Below, in pieces: positions 50,847 to 63,071 of a stretch of DNA of 64,000 nt. Position numbers and translations under genes: made by a program. The notes beneath the pieces were generated by a model. That model was not told where the DNA came from. It ran no database searches and worked only from the letters and a program-made list of their open reading frames with translations. The DNA is taken from assembly GCF_963678635.1 (NCBI RefSeq), contig NC_087062.1, forward strand, positions 32,647,651 to 32,711,650, given 5' to 3'. This DNA comes from Symsagittifera roscoffensis. Its lineage: Eukaryota; Xenacoelomorpha; Acoela; Convolutidae. How positions within the stretch are numbered: the stretch's first letter is position 1; each line of letters starts with the position of its first letter.

Positions 50847-53072
50847 TTAATTGATTTCATTCTAAAGACGTTTTGATACAAAATTTTTCAAATTGGTCCA
50901 GTTTTACGAAAAGCAAAAAATAATCGTAAAAGATGTTTAAATCTTCAACTCTCTGTTGGTTATTTTTTATTCAATCAAGCAAATTGCTGTGTTTTGTGCT
51001 TCAGTTATATTTTTGAATTAATTTTTTTGGAAAATTTTCTTTGAATTTTGATCAATATTTATAGTATCTGTATTTCCCAATATCGTGTACAAAAGTTCTC
51101 GGTTTTGTTTGGTTTCATATCCTTCGATTTTTGCCTATATGACATATGCCGCTGGTATACTCCGCAAATACATTTTTTCGAAAAGAAAACCGTGTTTTTC
51201 ATATCAGTTGGTGCCAGCTTAATTCTCATTGCTAACTTATCTGATTGACTTTTTGCCAAGTATTGTAACATAACCTTGGTAGTTAATTTTTCAGCACGAA
51301 TTTTTAGTTTTTTTAAATTCAGTCTCTGAAATTTTAATCATTTCATTTGATTTTGCAATTTTATGACATTTGTCTAAAAGCCTTCACTCCGTATATTATG
51401 CTATTTTTTTTGCTTATTTTTTTGTTTTTTCATCTTAAATGGTTTCTTCTAATATTTTATCGTCTTAATAAGCTTTGTTCCGTTGCTAATTTACTATTCG
51501 TATTTATTTCTCCGCATGTTTCCCTATAATTCAATGTTTGATAAAGATGTTTATTGTAACGGTATGGGATTGCATTTTTTTATTTTTTTTTGTGACGTTT
51601 TGTGGATTTCTTTTGTGAAATTTAGTTTATCTCAAAACCCTTTCCACCAATTTTTGAAAAAGGGATATCAGTGGAAAGATCTCGTACTCCTTTTGTGCTA
51701 CTCGAAATATTTGTGATTTTTTTTCGTTTTCTCAGAATCTACCCTCTCAAATCTAAGATTATGGGTTCAATGAAGATAACGGTAGTTGGAAGCTCCCCTG
51801 CATTAGCGGCCACTCACATTTTTTTTTCACAAAACCTTGTCCTCGGAAAATTCAATTTTCTGATTTTTTTGACCTTTTCAAAAATACCTTCCGGTCTTTT
51901 AGATTTTGGGTTCAATCCAAAAAAAACGAGTTGGGGGAAACTGCTTTCCAAATGCGACTACGTTCGAATTTTTTTGACACGACAACTTATGGTTCTAGGA
52001 AAAGTCATAATTTCGATTTTGTGACCGATTTTAGAACTTATTGGTTTTTTTTTCGAGAAATATACTTCCAAATCTGAATTTTTTAGTGCAATCGAAATTA
52101 CAGGTCACTTGACTGAGCGGTTGTGCCCAATTCAAATGTGACATCAAGGTTTGATTTGAATTAACAGGTTATTTAAAGTTAATTTATAGCTGCTTTTTTT
52201 GAAATGTTGACTGTTTTGAGAAAGTTTTGAATTGTTGATTATTTTTGGGAACTTTTCGAATTTTGACCAAAACTACCCTGACGATTTTTCTGCTCGGCGT
52301 ATTTTTAGCAGAAAAAAGTTGCGCGGATATCGAAAGTGATGTTTTTGACTTTTGATCTTTTTCAGAATTTTTAAGGCAACATTTTTTTGACTTTTCTTAA
52401 AAACTACCGCATCAAATCTAAGATGAAGGGTTCAACCGAAAGAACTGGCTGCCATACTTTTCTGCCGACGCGGCGACTACTTATTTTTTTAAATATAATT
52501 TTTTTAAATATAAATTTTACGTCCTGGGTAAAATTTCAATATCTCAAAACTTCTTCACTTCTCCCTTATTTTCGTAGAGAAGCAACTAAGGTTTTGGGCA
52601 AAGTCCAGTTTTCGAAATTACCCATTTCATACAGCATCAAAAAAATTAATTCAAAAAGTATCAACACTTATCTCCAGCTTTAGCTGGAGCCCTATTATAA
52701 TTCATCGTTGCATACGAAAATTTTGGTTCACCTATTTTTTTTTCGACTGATATTTTTTTATGTTTGTGTTGTATCGCAAGTGATGCGAAGCTCTGCTTCA
52801 CCTCTAGGTATAGTTTAAAAAAAAATTGAGTTAATTAATGCGTTGTGTGTTTCTTTTAATGCGTACCGAAAGCGGCGAGCGAATCCGGATAAGATATCAT
52901 TTCAAATTGAATTGACGAAAGCTACAGTCCCGGGGCATAGAAGTTTTAACTTATAGTTTTCAAGCGATGATATTAGAAAAGTTTTTTTTTGACGTATCAG
53001 CCGTTTTGTTCATAAGTATTAGAGGTTCACGGTCTTAACGTTGACATGTGTTTAAACGATGACATGAGTCGA

Positions 53073-53546
53073 TGAACGTCGTGAAGACTCTTAAATAGGT
53101 TGTGGTGATTTTTTTGAGGAAAAAGTTTTAAAATTCTCTAATAGCCTCTGAATTGCATTCATTGATGTTAAAGAATCTATGAATGCACTAAAGTCTTTAT
53201 TTATTTTTGAGTTCAACCCGAATTAATTTGCTAAAAGATAGGTTAATTGCGCTCAACAAATACCTAAGTGAAAAAAAAAACAACTTCCAGTTTCGAAAAT
53301 GAATTTAAATTTTTAGATTTTCCTGGTCAATGAAAATTTATCCATTGATACAGTTTTGTTAAATTGGGTTTTTTCTATCAAAAAAGTGTCAATCATTAAT
53401 TGTTTTTGAAGTTCCACTCGCTGTAAGGCCATATATTTTTTCTTTGAAATTCGAAAAGTGATTTTTTCAAAAAACATTTCATTGATGTTTTTTCCGGTTT
53501 TTTGCGTTTTTTGTCTATTTTTCAAATGCCGGTTGGCTATGTTTCA
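53073..53546 (+). repeat. Interspersed repeat family R, copy b
   Basis: Starts gatgaacgtcgtgaagactc and ends cggttggctatg, with the middle blocks in the same order as copy a. The rest of intron 4 between the copies (50.85-53.07 kb) shows no feature beyond T-rich sequence and one Helitron-like end at 52.8 kb. Confidence 0.75.
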
Positions 53547-54545
53547 GACTATAGTTCGATAAAAAACCGTAAAAAAGTGGTTTTAAGTCGTCGTTTGGCC
53601 ATTTAATCAGAGGTGTTCTTAGTGGCGAAAAGTGCCAGTAAATAGCAGAAGCAGCTTCGAGCAAAAAAAATACTGACCTGCTTCAGTATTTGTGTGATTT
53701 TCGGGGAAGTGAAGTTGAATGCAATCTGATTTTTTTTCGGTCTTGCAAGATATCCATGCATGGGAACTGAAAAATACATAATAAATCTGAGTCGCTATAG
53801 CTATGCCATTGGTTCCTTGACGCTCGCTATTATGATTTAGCTATCGCTATTCGCTTTCGATATTACAATTCTGCTTTAGATACCTTAGAGGGCTCTTAGA
53901 TTTTTCAGGGTTTTGCCTTGATACGAGCTGTCTTTGTTTTCAGATTTTCGAAAAAAGTGACGTAATAATGTTAATGCGCGGGTTTTTTTTAATTCTGACT
54001 TTTTAGCTTGTGGTATTTTTCCATAACATCTGAAAGACATTGTTGTACTGAGCTCAATTATAAAAAGATATTTTTACTCGTACTATTTTTTTGATTTTAT
54101 GCGGGTTTGAAGTCATTTCAATATAATTCTTACGTCTGAATTTTCCTGTTTTCTGTTGACGCTTACTAAAAATAAATATGGCGAATCAATCCGGCTCAGA
54201 AGTAATTCCAAGTTGATTTGAGGCACGCTAATTGATCCAAATAATGCCTAATTAGATTCGAGTTCTATCATTTTGCTTTAAACTTTGCTCGTGTGGAAGA
54301 TTTTTAAATGAGATGAGAATTGAATTTTTTCCATTTATTGTTTTTTGAAAAGTAAAACGAAATTTTAAGCAAAATTTACTTTAGAAACCTTAAAGTTCTT
54401 CCGGGATTATTCTTGGCTTCGACTTGTTAAGAGCAGACTTAAATATTGACTGAGTTCATAAGCACCTTTTACTGCCCATATTTTCATGGTTGAAAGTTTC
54501 CTATTAGCCGGTTCTGCAAATGTTATTTCCATTACTATGTTTCAG

Positions 54546-54679
54546 CGTCTCTATTGAGAGACAGCGTAGGCATTGTGTGTCTGCGCAATGCGATAGGCAG
54601 CATGGGAGGATTGCTCTGTGTCTTGAGTGACGGCAGAGCGGCTATTCTGGCGAGCGAGTCAGCTGACATCGATTTCAAT
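54546..54679 (+). CDS. RIC1: RIC1-like, coding exon 5
   Basis: 134 nt after tgtttcag, donor AAT|gtgagt. GLLCVLSDGRAAIL is a propeller strand pair equivalent to the DGFAVVFNDGKVGFI region. Phase 0 at the end. Confidence 0.88.
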
Positions 54680-55081
54680 GTGAGTTCCATTAATTAAAGG
54701 TGAATTAAAAGGTACGTCTCTTAGCATAGAATAATCAGACCAGTTTTTCTCGCATCAAATCAAGTAGCGTAATAATCTATGAATCTTTGACAATGGCTGC
54801 TTGATAATTGAGCTGAAATTTTTTGCTGCGTTTTCCCCGAAAACTACTTGATGTTTGTTTTAACTTCATGAACTGTTATTCCGTGGTCGAAAAATTCTGA
54901 ATTTTATGGAATCACGCCATTGAGCTTTAGTATTTAACCATATTCTGAAAGAGTAAATATAGTTAGATCTTTAAATTAACAAGCGTTACCAAATCCAAAA
55001 AGAGACTCTTTTCACAGGCCAGCAACTTGTCTAATGGAATCGGTGAATCAGTAGCTTAGCTTATAATTAATTCAGACTTGG

Positions 55082-55185
55082 TGACTCAGATGTAAAGGCA
55101 TTTGGCTCAGATTTAAATACGATACTTAAGACTCAAGAGCCGTCGGCTCAGTCCGATCAGGATCTGTTCTTTTTGCAAGCTGGAT
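55082..55185 (+). repeat. tRNA-derived SINE-like sequence 4 (decayed)
   Basis: gtgactcagatgtaaaggcatttggctcag..gtcggctcagtccgatcagg followed by ttctttttgcaagctgg. The B-box is mutated, but the tail matches copies 2 and 3. Confidence 0.35.
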
Positions 55186-56330
55186 TTATTCTGTTCCCTA
55201 TAAATCAAATCGTGTATCTGCTTATCCACAGCGCTGGCTTTTCTTGAACGTTTTTTTTATAACGTTAGATTGGTGTTAGAATGCCATTTTTAACAACCCT
55301 AATAGTACAGGAAATTGAGTCCAAGCTTTTGCATTTTTCATGCAAACAAAATTTTTGAGCAATTAAATTTGGTGAATTGCAAGGAGACGGGTCTGATGCA
55401 GACAGTGAACTTAATAGGCAATTATGAGAGACACTAAAGTAAGCCAATCAGAAGCAAGCGTTGCCAGCCAATAAGCAGAATGTTCTAAGAGCAGAATGGG
55501 TCCAAGAGCAGAAACACAGAAGAATATCAATTTTTATAAGCTAATCGTTAAATTAAGTATAAAAATTGTCAATATTACCAAAGAAACTAATATATTATGC
55601 ATAATTACACAAGCAATGCTTGTGTTATTGTATGAACTATTTTGTTTTCCAACCTAAGTCGCAAATATTGTTGCGACGCAAATATTGTTGTGATAAAATT
55701 AAAATGTGTTCGTTTTGAAAGTGATCATTTGGATCAATAACCAACTATTAAGTACAGCCAATGCTCAGAATTTTAACACAGACTCTTATTGCTCCGTAAT
55801 TCATTATGAAAGTAACGGAATATTTGTGCTCGCGTTGTTTTTTTCTTCAGACAATTTTCGACTTTTTAACTAGCCATTCTGACCGCATCTTCTTAAATCA
55901 TTCAAAAAGTATAGTTGTCCTGACCCTAAATTTGGAAAGTGATTTCACCTGTGATCATTTTTTTGTAAAGTTATGGGTGTTTAAAAATTGCCAATTTGGG
56001 ACAATTAACGCGCGATATACTTCGCGCTATTAACACGTAAGCGGATATTTAATCCGTCATAGAAATTGTTTCAAATTGGTTGAACGATGCTTATTTGCCG
56101 TAATTGGTTGAACGATGTTTATTTATTTCATTTAATTTTTTCAGGTTATTACTGCTCCTTAGTCTGCTCTATAAATTGAGTAATATGTTAGTTGGTATGT
56201 ATTTTTTCAAATTGACTTTTACTGCTAATGCGTCATAATTGGCGTGCGTCACTAAAGAAATTTTGTTGACTCAAATTTTACTCATACAGTTTTTCCTAGT
56301 AGCGTTATCGGTCATATTTTTGCTTATTTA

Positions 56331-56356
56331 TGCGAAGTGAAACTTCGCCTCTGTGT
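56331..56356 (+). repeat. Helitron-like terminal hairpin, isolated copy
   Basis: tgcgaagtgaaacttcgcctctgtg: a short palindrome followed by cctctgtg, the same end motif as at 46.3, 52.8 and 63.1 kb. The surrounding 55.2-57.4 kb of intron 5 shows no gene. Confidence 0.4.
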
Positions 56357-57423
56357 TTAAGTTAATTTGATTGAGATTTTTCATCAAGTTTGTTTTTTGA
56401 ATTAAAGTTAATATTGAGCTTTTTTGTATTACATTTACCGATAAGCTTTTAAAAATGGATATTTTTTTGTTTTCCTGCTCTTAGGACATTCTGCTTATTG
56501 ACTGGATACCCTTGCTTCTGCTTTGTTTGCTTTATTGTCTCTCATAATTGCCTTTTAAGTTCAATGTCTGCATCAGACCCGTTTCTTTTCTTGGTTTTAT
56601 TGACGTTTGTTTACTAAATTTTTGTTTAGTATCAAATAGCCGGTATAATTCAATAAAAATTAATTTTTTTCTGTGTTTTTTCTCTTGGACCCATTCTGCT
56701 CTTAGAACTTTCTGCTTATTGCTTCGCCTCCAGGAGCACGGCACCCATTTAGAAAAGTTAATCAGCCGAATATCGAATCACTAATTTTGCAGCAGTTAAT
56801 CCTAATTTCGATCAGTTTTAAGGCAATAAAACGATTATTGTTTTACCGTCTTATTTGTTCAATTACCCGCCAAAATGCCTTCACTTTGTTTGTTTTACTG
56901 GGTCTTAAGTTCTCTGTCTAGATCAGTCCCGTCTCCTTGTCATTCACCGTCATTCAGCTTATTGGCGACTTCTATATAAAGTCTGAAGCTTTTCAGTTAT
57001 AGGTTGATAGTTTGATAACCAATCGGAATTTTTCGTTAACTTCTTTAATAGGTTTTGTTCGCTTTTTATTCCTTTTGGGCTCCATCGGAAAACCTTGTTT
57101 CTGAAATGAGATTTTGCGCCACATAGTGCGCCAATAATGAGCCGGCTTTAAACCTTTACTTTGTCATGTAACAATAGAAAACTAATTGTCTGTTCTGGAG
57201 AAAATGCCAGCGCCTAGTGAACCGCCTTCCCGTAGAACTCGATTTTTTCAGTGTAGTCGGACTTAAACCAAGACTCCTTTCCTCTGTCTGGCAGTATTTC
57301 CACAGCGTGTACAGCGAAGAAAAAAGCTGAACCTGGACAATGCACTGTGACTGTCTATCCTGTGTTGCTAATCGCTTATGGCTTTCGGGAAAAATCCCAT
57401 CAATTTCTTTGAGTTGTAAAGTC

Positions 57424-57456
57424 ATAATAATAATAATAATGATAATAATAATAATT
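57424..57456 (+). repeat. (AAT)n microsatellite
   Basis: About eleven units of ataataat with one gat interruption. Confidence 0.9.
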
Positions 57457-57764
57457 GAGATTAGAAATGATGATTTTTAAATTATTCTTCTACGGTTGTG
57501 TTTTTGTCTGAAATTCTGTCGGTAGAGGTTATGCTGCTGATCGACTAGTTGTTTGAAGATTGTTTAAAGCTGATTTGGAGGTTGTTTGCATTCGGATAAG
57601 TATTTGAATTTTTTCTCGTTGATTTCGGCGAAATTGTTTCGGTGTAATATGCAAAATATTTAATATGGCTTCATTTCCATCTAGGAGCTAAGAGAACTAA
57701 AAGAGTTCAAAAAATTAAGATCAGAGGTTTTTCGTTTTAGTTATGGTAACTGGGTAGCATGCAA

Positions 57765-58085
57765 TCATCCGATATGTCAAACATCCGATAAACCAAAAGT
57801 AAGGGCTAAGATCCGATTTCTACTGTTCGTTTGAGATATGCTGCTTTGGCTGAACTAATAGTGACCACGGCAGTTGCTTCAACGTGTTGCGATCTGGCCA
57901 ACAGAAGGAAGGTAGCAGTCAATATGAAAATTAAAGCCGGTTATTGCCGTAAACCGGCGACGCGCGCCCACCGGTGACCTAAGGCGAAAGCCTACTAAAA
58001 TAGCATTCTTACGTCATCTTGTTACTTAATCATTACATAATTTCGGATGTTTTGACAGTGGATGTTTGACATTCGGATGTTTGCC
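57765..58085. mobile_element. MITE-like element with ~24-bp terminal inverted repeats
   Basis: Left end catccgatatgtcaaacatcc (57766 on), right end ggatgtttgacattcggatg (to about 58084) are reverse complements with a couple of mismatches. The ~320-bp interior has no ORF. The target duplication is not resolved. Confidence 0.6.
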
Positions 58086-58526
58086 CCAGACCTATTGTAA
58101 CTGAAAGTTAATAATATTACTGTATTTTTCATTTTCCAAATTCTCTGAGGTCTAATTCTAATTGCCGCTCGGGTGTTTAAGCCGCTAGGAATTTTCTCTG
58201 CAAATTCATTTGGTAAATGTAAGAAATAGTGTACTCCTATAACAAATGCGCAGATGAAACCAAGAATTGTGAATGAGTAATGACTCTTAGTTTGAATAAA
58301 TTGTACGCAGGGAATAACATTTTTCAGAATTCCCTGCGGAATAAAAAAAATTACCTTGGGTTCAGTTTTCTCAATTAATCAATTCTGGGTTAATTTTATC
58401 GAAAAAAAATAATAATCATAAGATTCTTGAAACTCATGAAAGGCCATTTATCTGGGATCAAAACATTGGTATTTAGAATGAGTTTTTGTAACTGTGTACC
58501 ATGCAACTGAATAATTCTGTTTTTAG

Positions 58527-58618
58527 CATATCCAGGGAATTTTCGCCCCAAATGTATCAGACGCTGTATGGGTTTGTCACAATGAGAAACTGAGGCAGAT
58601 GATCATAACTTCCAAAAG
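58527..58618 (+). CDS. RIC1: RIC1-like, coding exon 6 (with a GC donor)
   Basis: Acceptor at tttttag (58526); a second in-frame acceptor 9 bp on (tccag, 58535) would drop three residues. Encodes GIFAPNVSDAVWVCHNEKL. Best homology is obtained with a non-canonical donor AAAAG|gcaagc, giving TSK-SGSM across the junction. Confidence 0.75.
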
Positions 58619-58701
58619 GCAAGCTTCTCCGCTGGCTGCTCGCTGTTTTTTTTTCCAGTATACAAGGTAGTTGCTGTTCTTAGATCATATTTTGTTTTTA
58701 G

Positions 58702-58799
58702 TGGCTCGATGCTCATTTTTGCCATGAATGAGTTGACAAATGAGTTGGTGCTAACGTGCAAATATGAGATCAGACAGAAATTGAATATATCGCAACCCG
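58702..58799 (+). CDS. RIC1: RIC1-like, coding exon 7
   Basis: 98 nt after gtttttag, donor CCCG|gtgagc. SGSMLIFAM aligns with the SGSVQVYTI block of RIC1. Confidence 0.85.
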
Positions 58800-58934
58800 G
58801 TGAGCTTTTTACAACTTTTAATTGGGTTTTCATGCAAACAAAATTGTTCTTTTTACGCCTAGAACTAATCTCTATGTCGTTTTGAGCTGAATAAATTGCT
58901 TTTTTTGGTTGAGCTAAGTTTGCTGTGTGTTTAG

Positions 58935-59251
58935 GTAAAGTTTTCGCTAGAGAAGCTACTGTGTGTTTGGGGGGACTGGCTCTCTGTGCCGTACTCAACA
59001 CAGGCATCTACCAATTTTACTCCATTTTTGGCAGTCTCCTCTGGGAAGCGGATCCAGTCCAGTTCTCCAAATCCAGGGTCCAAGTAGCCAGACTGAGTCC
59101 CAGCGGGTACCAGTTGTGGATCTGTGTAGCATCCAGAGACCCTCTAAGGGGAGATAGTCGCAGTCCTGGGGGGTTTTACAGTTCGGACAGACGCAGTGTG
59201 ACTTTGGTGCAACCAGTAGTGAAAAGCGTGAACTCAATTCTCTCTTCACAT
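58935..59251 (+). CDS. RIC1: RIC1-like, coding exon 8
   Basis: The longest exon (317 nt), after gtgtttag, donor CAT|gtaaga. Contains GLALCAVLNTGIYQFYSIFG (RIC1 GLSLWSVFGAQL region), SPSGYQLWICVA (GAEGYHLWVIS) and VVKSVNSI. Phase 0 at the end. Confidence 0.9.
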
Positions 59252-59435
59252 GTAAGATCTGCCTTACAAGAATTCCGAGATTCGAGTTTCTGCCGTTGGG
59301 AGCATTCACTAGGGAACCACTTTTCACCGTTGGGAACCACTTTTAGCTAAAAGTCCCAGAAAAACGGCGTAAACCTCAGAAAATTCTGATGATTTCCATA
59401 TATTCGAACAAATTGTTTCAAGCATATGGTTGTTT

Positions 59436-59497
59436 CAAGTTCGGTCAATGTCAAGTACTGGAAACAGACAGTTGTATGCCATCCTTTCTTGTAACAA
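59436..59497 (+). pseudogene. Partial duplicate of RIC1-like exon 9 in the preceding intron
   Basis: About 60 bp (cggtcaatgtcaagtactgg..tttcttgtaa) repeats 59598-59655, covering the 3' half of exon 9, its donor gtatgc and the first intron bases, with five or six differences. It lacks the exon's acceptor-proximal half. Confidence 0.85.
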
Positions 59498-59524
59498 GCT
59501 TAAACAAATGGCTTTTGTTTTCAG

Positions 59525-59629
59525 TTTTCTGAGTCCTTCATTTTGCTGCAAGGTCATGATCGCATTATGCTCGGCAGCAACCAGAACTTCGAGAGCTCGG
59601 ACAATGTCAAGTGCTGGAAACAGGCAGTT
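59525..59629 (+). CDS. RIC1: RIC1-like, coding exon 9
   Basis: 105 nt after tgttttcag, donor GTT|gtatgc. FILLQGHDRIMLGS aligns with VLLQGEDRLYL of RIC1. A partial copy of its 3' half and donor lies 155 bp upstream in the intron (59436-59497). Confidence 0.85.
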
Positions 59630-59702
59630 GTATGCCATGCTTTCTTGTAATGCAATTTTTAAACATGTCATTCCTCTGAATTTAATTTATCTTTTTGTTT
59701 AG

Positions 59703-59741
59703 ATCCCATTGCCGTATCTAAGGGGAGCTGAAATCGTTAAG
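59703..59741 (+). CDS. RIC1: RIC1-like, coding exon 10 (small)
   Basis: 39 nt after tttgtttag, donor AAG|gtaatc. Encodes IPLPYLRGAEIVK, phase 0 on both sides. Confidence 0.75.
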
Positions 59742-59790
59742 GTAATCTATTGATTTCTACTGGTGCAAAGAAATCAGTTTCTTTTAAGAG

Positions 59791-60210
59791 TAATGAACGA
59801 TTTTTTTTCAGGAAAAAGTCTTAAAATTTGATTTTTCGCGGTTTGATTTGTGATTTCTTTTCAAGTTCAGTGCGTTTCCATTGTTCAAAGGAAGGCAAAC
59901 TCCGCTATTGAGCAGCAAAAGGGCAAAGGTCACGAAAAACATGATCGACTTCTAATTTCGAAAATGTAAATTAATTATCAGTTTTACCAGCGAAATAAAA
60001 GTTTTGCCTATTGATCCAGTTTTCTCAAATTGGGTTAATTTTAGCAAAAAAAGTGTCCATCATAAAGTGTTCTACAAATTCAAACAGCTTTAAGGCCATC
60101 AATTTTTTCCTCAAAATTCAAAAGTTGAAGGTTTTTGAAAAAAAAACGAGTCAGTTGTTTTTTCAGTTTCTTTGCGTTCATTACTCGTTTCCAACTGTCA
60201 GTTGGCTATG
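59791..60210 (+). repeat. Interspersed repeat family R, copy c
   Basis: Fills most of the intron between RIC1-like exons 10 and 11; starts taatgaacga and ends cagttggctatg. Confidence 0.75.
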
Positions 60211-60287
60211 TTTTGAATTGGCAATGATTGATGATAGCTCAACATTTTATCTCTGTTCTTTTCCATGAAAATTTTTTTCTTTTGCAG

Positions 60288-60398
60288 TTTTCGTGCGTAG
60301 ACCCAAGTGGTAACAATGTGGCGGTCGCCTCCCAACATGGAGTGGTGCTCTACAACTTCGAACAGCTCAAGTGGAAGATGTTCGGAAACGAAATTCAG
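60288..60398 (+). CDS. RIC1: RIC1-like, coding exon 11
   Basis: 111 nt after cttttgcag, donor CAG|gtagat. CVDPSGNNVAVASQHGVVLY and KWKMFGNEIQ match RIC1 AIDKLGQNIAVVGKFG and KWKLFGN. Confidence 0.93.
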
Positions 60399-61101
60399 GT
60401 AGATATCTAATAAATTTTTTGATATATACTGCATTTTGAATTAAAATATCCACTGAGTTTCTTTCAGTAACAAGTGAGTCACATATGTTGAAGAAGCATC
60501 TAAATTTAACAAGAACGTGTGATCACTCAGCAGAGTGAAAAGAAGCAGGGATCGCAATAATTATGCCAATATATAATCATGATATCCTTTTTTTTACGCA
60601 AGTGTCACTTATTTCTGCACCAGGTGCTTGTTTTCTTGCAAAGTTTCTCCGGAAGTTATATTCGCTTTATTAAAGTCCATTCACCGATGCGAGTTACCAT
60701 TATGCAGGCATTGGTGCTTAATCGTACTCACTAGGATAATGGCTTATTTCGGCCATTAGCAACGTTGTGTCAGGTACGGAAATATGCCGGGGAATCGATT
60801 CACAAAGGCAAATACTTGAGTTCAAATGAGTATACACCAAATATAGGTCCATATGAAAAGTAGATAAATTTCGATGACATGTTTCATAGTACAATTGATG
60901 TGGTCAACATAAGAGGAAAACGGATGGCCACTCCGTACACCCCAGCAAAGATGATTATCAATCAAATATCTATAAAGATTTTTCAAGTCAACATATTTTT
61001 CAAATTAACTACAAATCAATTGTCGAATTGAGTAAGTTTGTACCAAAATTTGCTTACAATTTGTATTTCGAAACATTTAAACTATCGCAATTGATTGACA
61101 G

Positions 61102-61191
61102 GAGAAGGAGCTGAGTGTCTGCGGGGGAATGACCTGGTTCGAGGAGTTTATCGTCTTCACTTGTCGCAACAACGACTCCTCCAGATACGAA
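61102..61191 (+). CDS. RIC1: RIC1-like, coding exon 12
   Basis: 90 nt after gattgacag, donor GAA|gtgagt. CGGMTWFEEFIVFTCRN aligns with TGGLAWWNDFMVLACYN. Confidence 0.93.
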
Positions 61192-61284
61192 GTGAGTTGT
61201 TCGAAAAATATATTTCCCACTTATAATGACCCCTGAAAGAAGGCGATTGAAGTTGTGTAAGAGTCAATAAAGGTAATGATGACT

Positions 61285-61568
61285 TTTATGTAGATCATGA
61301 TGATTTAGTTTTTTTGGGGAAAAGTAAAATTATGTTCACGGTCGACTTTGAGTTTCGAAAGTGGATTTTAATTTTCAGATTTCCCAATGGAATAAAAAGT
61401 TACCTAATACATATTTCTCAAATTGGGTTAACTCTATAAAAAAAAGTGTCGATCATAAATTGATCTTGAAATTCAAAGAGCTGTAAGGCCATATGTTTTT
61501 TCTTTGAAATTTGAAGTTTTTTTTTTCAATTTTCTTGCGTTCATGAACCTTCATGTATCGTGGCTATG
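61285..61568 (+). repeat. Interspersed repeat family R, copy d (partial)
   Basis: Lies in the intron between exons 12 and 13; retains the atcatgatgattta start, the ggaataaaaagttacc and ctgtaaggccatat blocks and the terminal tggctatg. Confidence 0.65.
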
Positions 61569-61738
61569 TTCTATGTTGGTTTTACTTTATGTAAAAGTTT
61601 AATCATTAGTTTTTGCGTAATTTTGATCAAAGAAATAGAGCTAAAAGTGGCCCATTTTAAGGTGAATTTTGGGTTCGAATTTTGCGAAACCAGTTGCATG
61701 ATAATTTTTCTGGTTCAATTATCAGCAATTTTTAAGTT

Positions 61739-61945
61739 CAATGAACGTAGTGAAAGCAATTCTATAGGTCGTAATTTTAGTTTCAGGAAAAAGTCTTGTT
61801 CACGCTCTGTTTTGATCTCCGGTTTGACTTTTGATTTCTTCCTGCTTCTTTACGAAGTGCTGCAACGTGATATATTTTTCTTAGAAGTTCAAAAATTTTC
61901 CAAAAAATCAACCATTGGAACTTTTCTAACTGTTTGTTGGCTATG
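61739..61945 (+). repeat. Interspersed repeat family R, copy e (internally deleted)
   Basis: Starts caatgaacgtagtgaa, keeps aggtcgtaattttagtttcagg and the ttttcttagaagttcaaaa block, ends gttggctatg; the middle third is missing. Confidence 0.6.
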
Positions 61946-62175
61946 TTTATATTAATCATTTTTGTCTCAATTTAACCCAATTTGACAAAAGCTTAGTTTT
62001 TTCTTTTTTTCTGGATACTTTGAATCAGCATTGTATCAGTTTGCTGAATTGATGAACAATGTTTAAGAAGTGGAAGAAAAGTTGCGACATTGGTTTAAAA
62101 TTAGCTTTCCTAAGACATTAGTTTGGATTAGGCAATGTTTACGGTTCGCGAGATAGATTCCTTTTTCTTTTTCAG

Positions 62176-62350
62176 CTGAGAGCCTATAGCAGACTAATGA
62201 ACCTGGAGAACAACTCCAAGTCTGCAATTCATCTTCCCTCGAAGCCACTGGTGGTGAACATGTACAAGAACTTCTTCACTGTCCTCGACAGACAGTCCAG
62301 CCTGGTCATGTTCAAACTGGAAATCCACAGCACATCCAACAACAAAAGGA
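62176..62350 (+). CDS. RIC1: RIC1-like, coding exon 13 (last in window)
   Basis: After tctttttcag. Starts LRAYSRLMNLENN (RIC1 LRVYLRTSNLDN) and includes FTVLDRQSSLVMFKLE. The donor is AGGA|gtaggt at 62350, or gtatta four bases on. The remaining C-terminal ~850 residues of RIC1 must lie beyond the window. Confidence 0.88.
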
Positions 62351-62925
62351 GTAGGTATTATAGTTTAACAACGTATAGTTGTTTTCTGCTGGACTTCGTT
62401 TCAAAGTTACCTTCATTACACTTGCGAAGCATTGTGTTATAGTACGCACTTTCTTTTTTTCCCAAACTAAGTAGCAAATACTGTTGCGACTTTGTTGCGG
62501 CGACTAAGTCGCAATTGTTGTTGCGACTTGAAGCAACAATATTTGCAGCATCGAATTGGCAATAAGATATTTTGTTGTACCTTTCATATTTTGTTGCAAA
62601 TTTACAGCTTATTCATAACATGTGCTTTGACATTCGAATAGTTATAAGTTTACACAGTTGATGCATCAAGTGAACCGAAGAAAGCTATTTGTTTCCAACA
62701 ACATAACAATAATAAAATCTCGATTCCAGAAATTTTCTAACTCAATATCTCTCGCAATTTTTTGAAATGCATAATAGATACATAATGTGGCTTTATCATT
62801 TGCGATTTTTTACATGCAAAATTGTATCTTTTTGTATTTGGTGCTTCTTTTGCTGCATCGAATTGGAAATTTATTAGCATATGTAGCTGCGTTATTGATG
62901 GCTAGTTTTTGGGGGTTTCAAGCAT

Positions 62926-62990
62926 CCGTGGCTGAATGGTTAGTGTGTGAGACTCAAATTTGCTAGGTCGCAGATTTTTGCTAATTCGAG
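62926..62990 (+). repeat. tRNA-like SINE 5' part
   Basis: A-box tggctgaatgg (62929-62939) in a tRNA-Leu/Ser-like context; no B-box follows at the expected distance, so it is a 5' fragment. Confidence 0.35.
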
Positions 62991-63071
62991 TTTTTGCTAA
63001 GCCTCGAGTTTTTGCTAATTCGAGGCTTATAGCTACTTTTTCTTATGTCACTTGATAGAGCTGCTTTTTGG

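Noticed and set aside
57156-57425. 89-codon minus-strand ORF in RIC1-like intron 5
   Set aside because: No family recognised, inside a repeat-rich intron, ends in a microsatellite; chance ORF likely.
59436-59497. Real alternative RIC1 exon
   Set aside because: Only the 3' half of the exon is copied, and no acceptor precedes it in frame; kept as a pseudo-exon.
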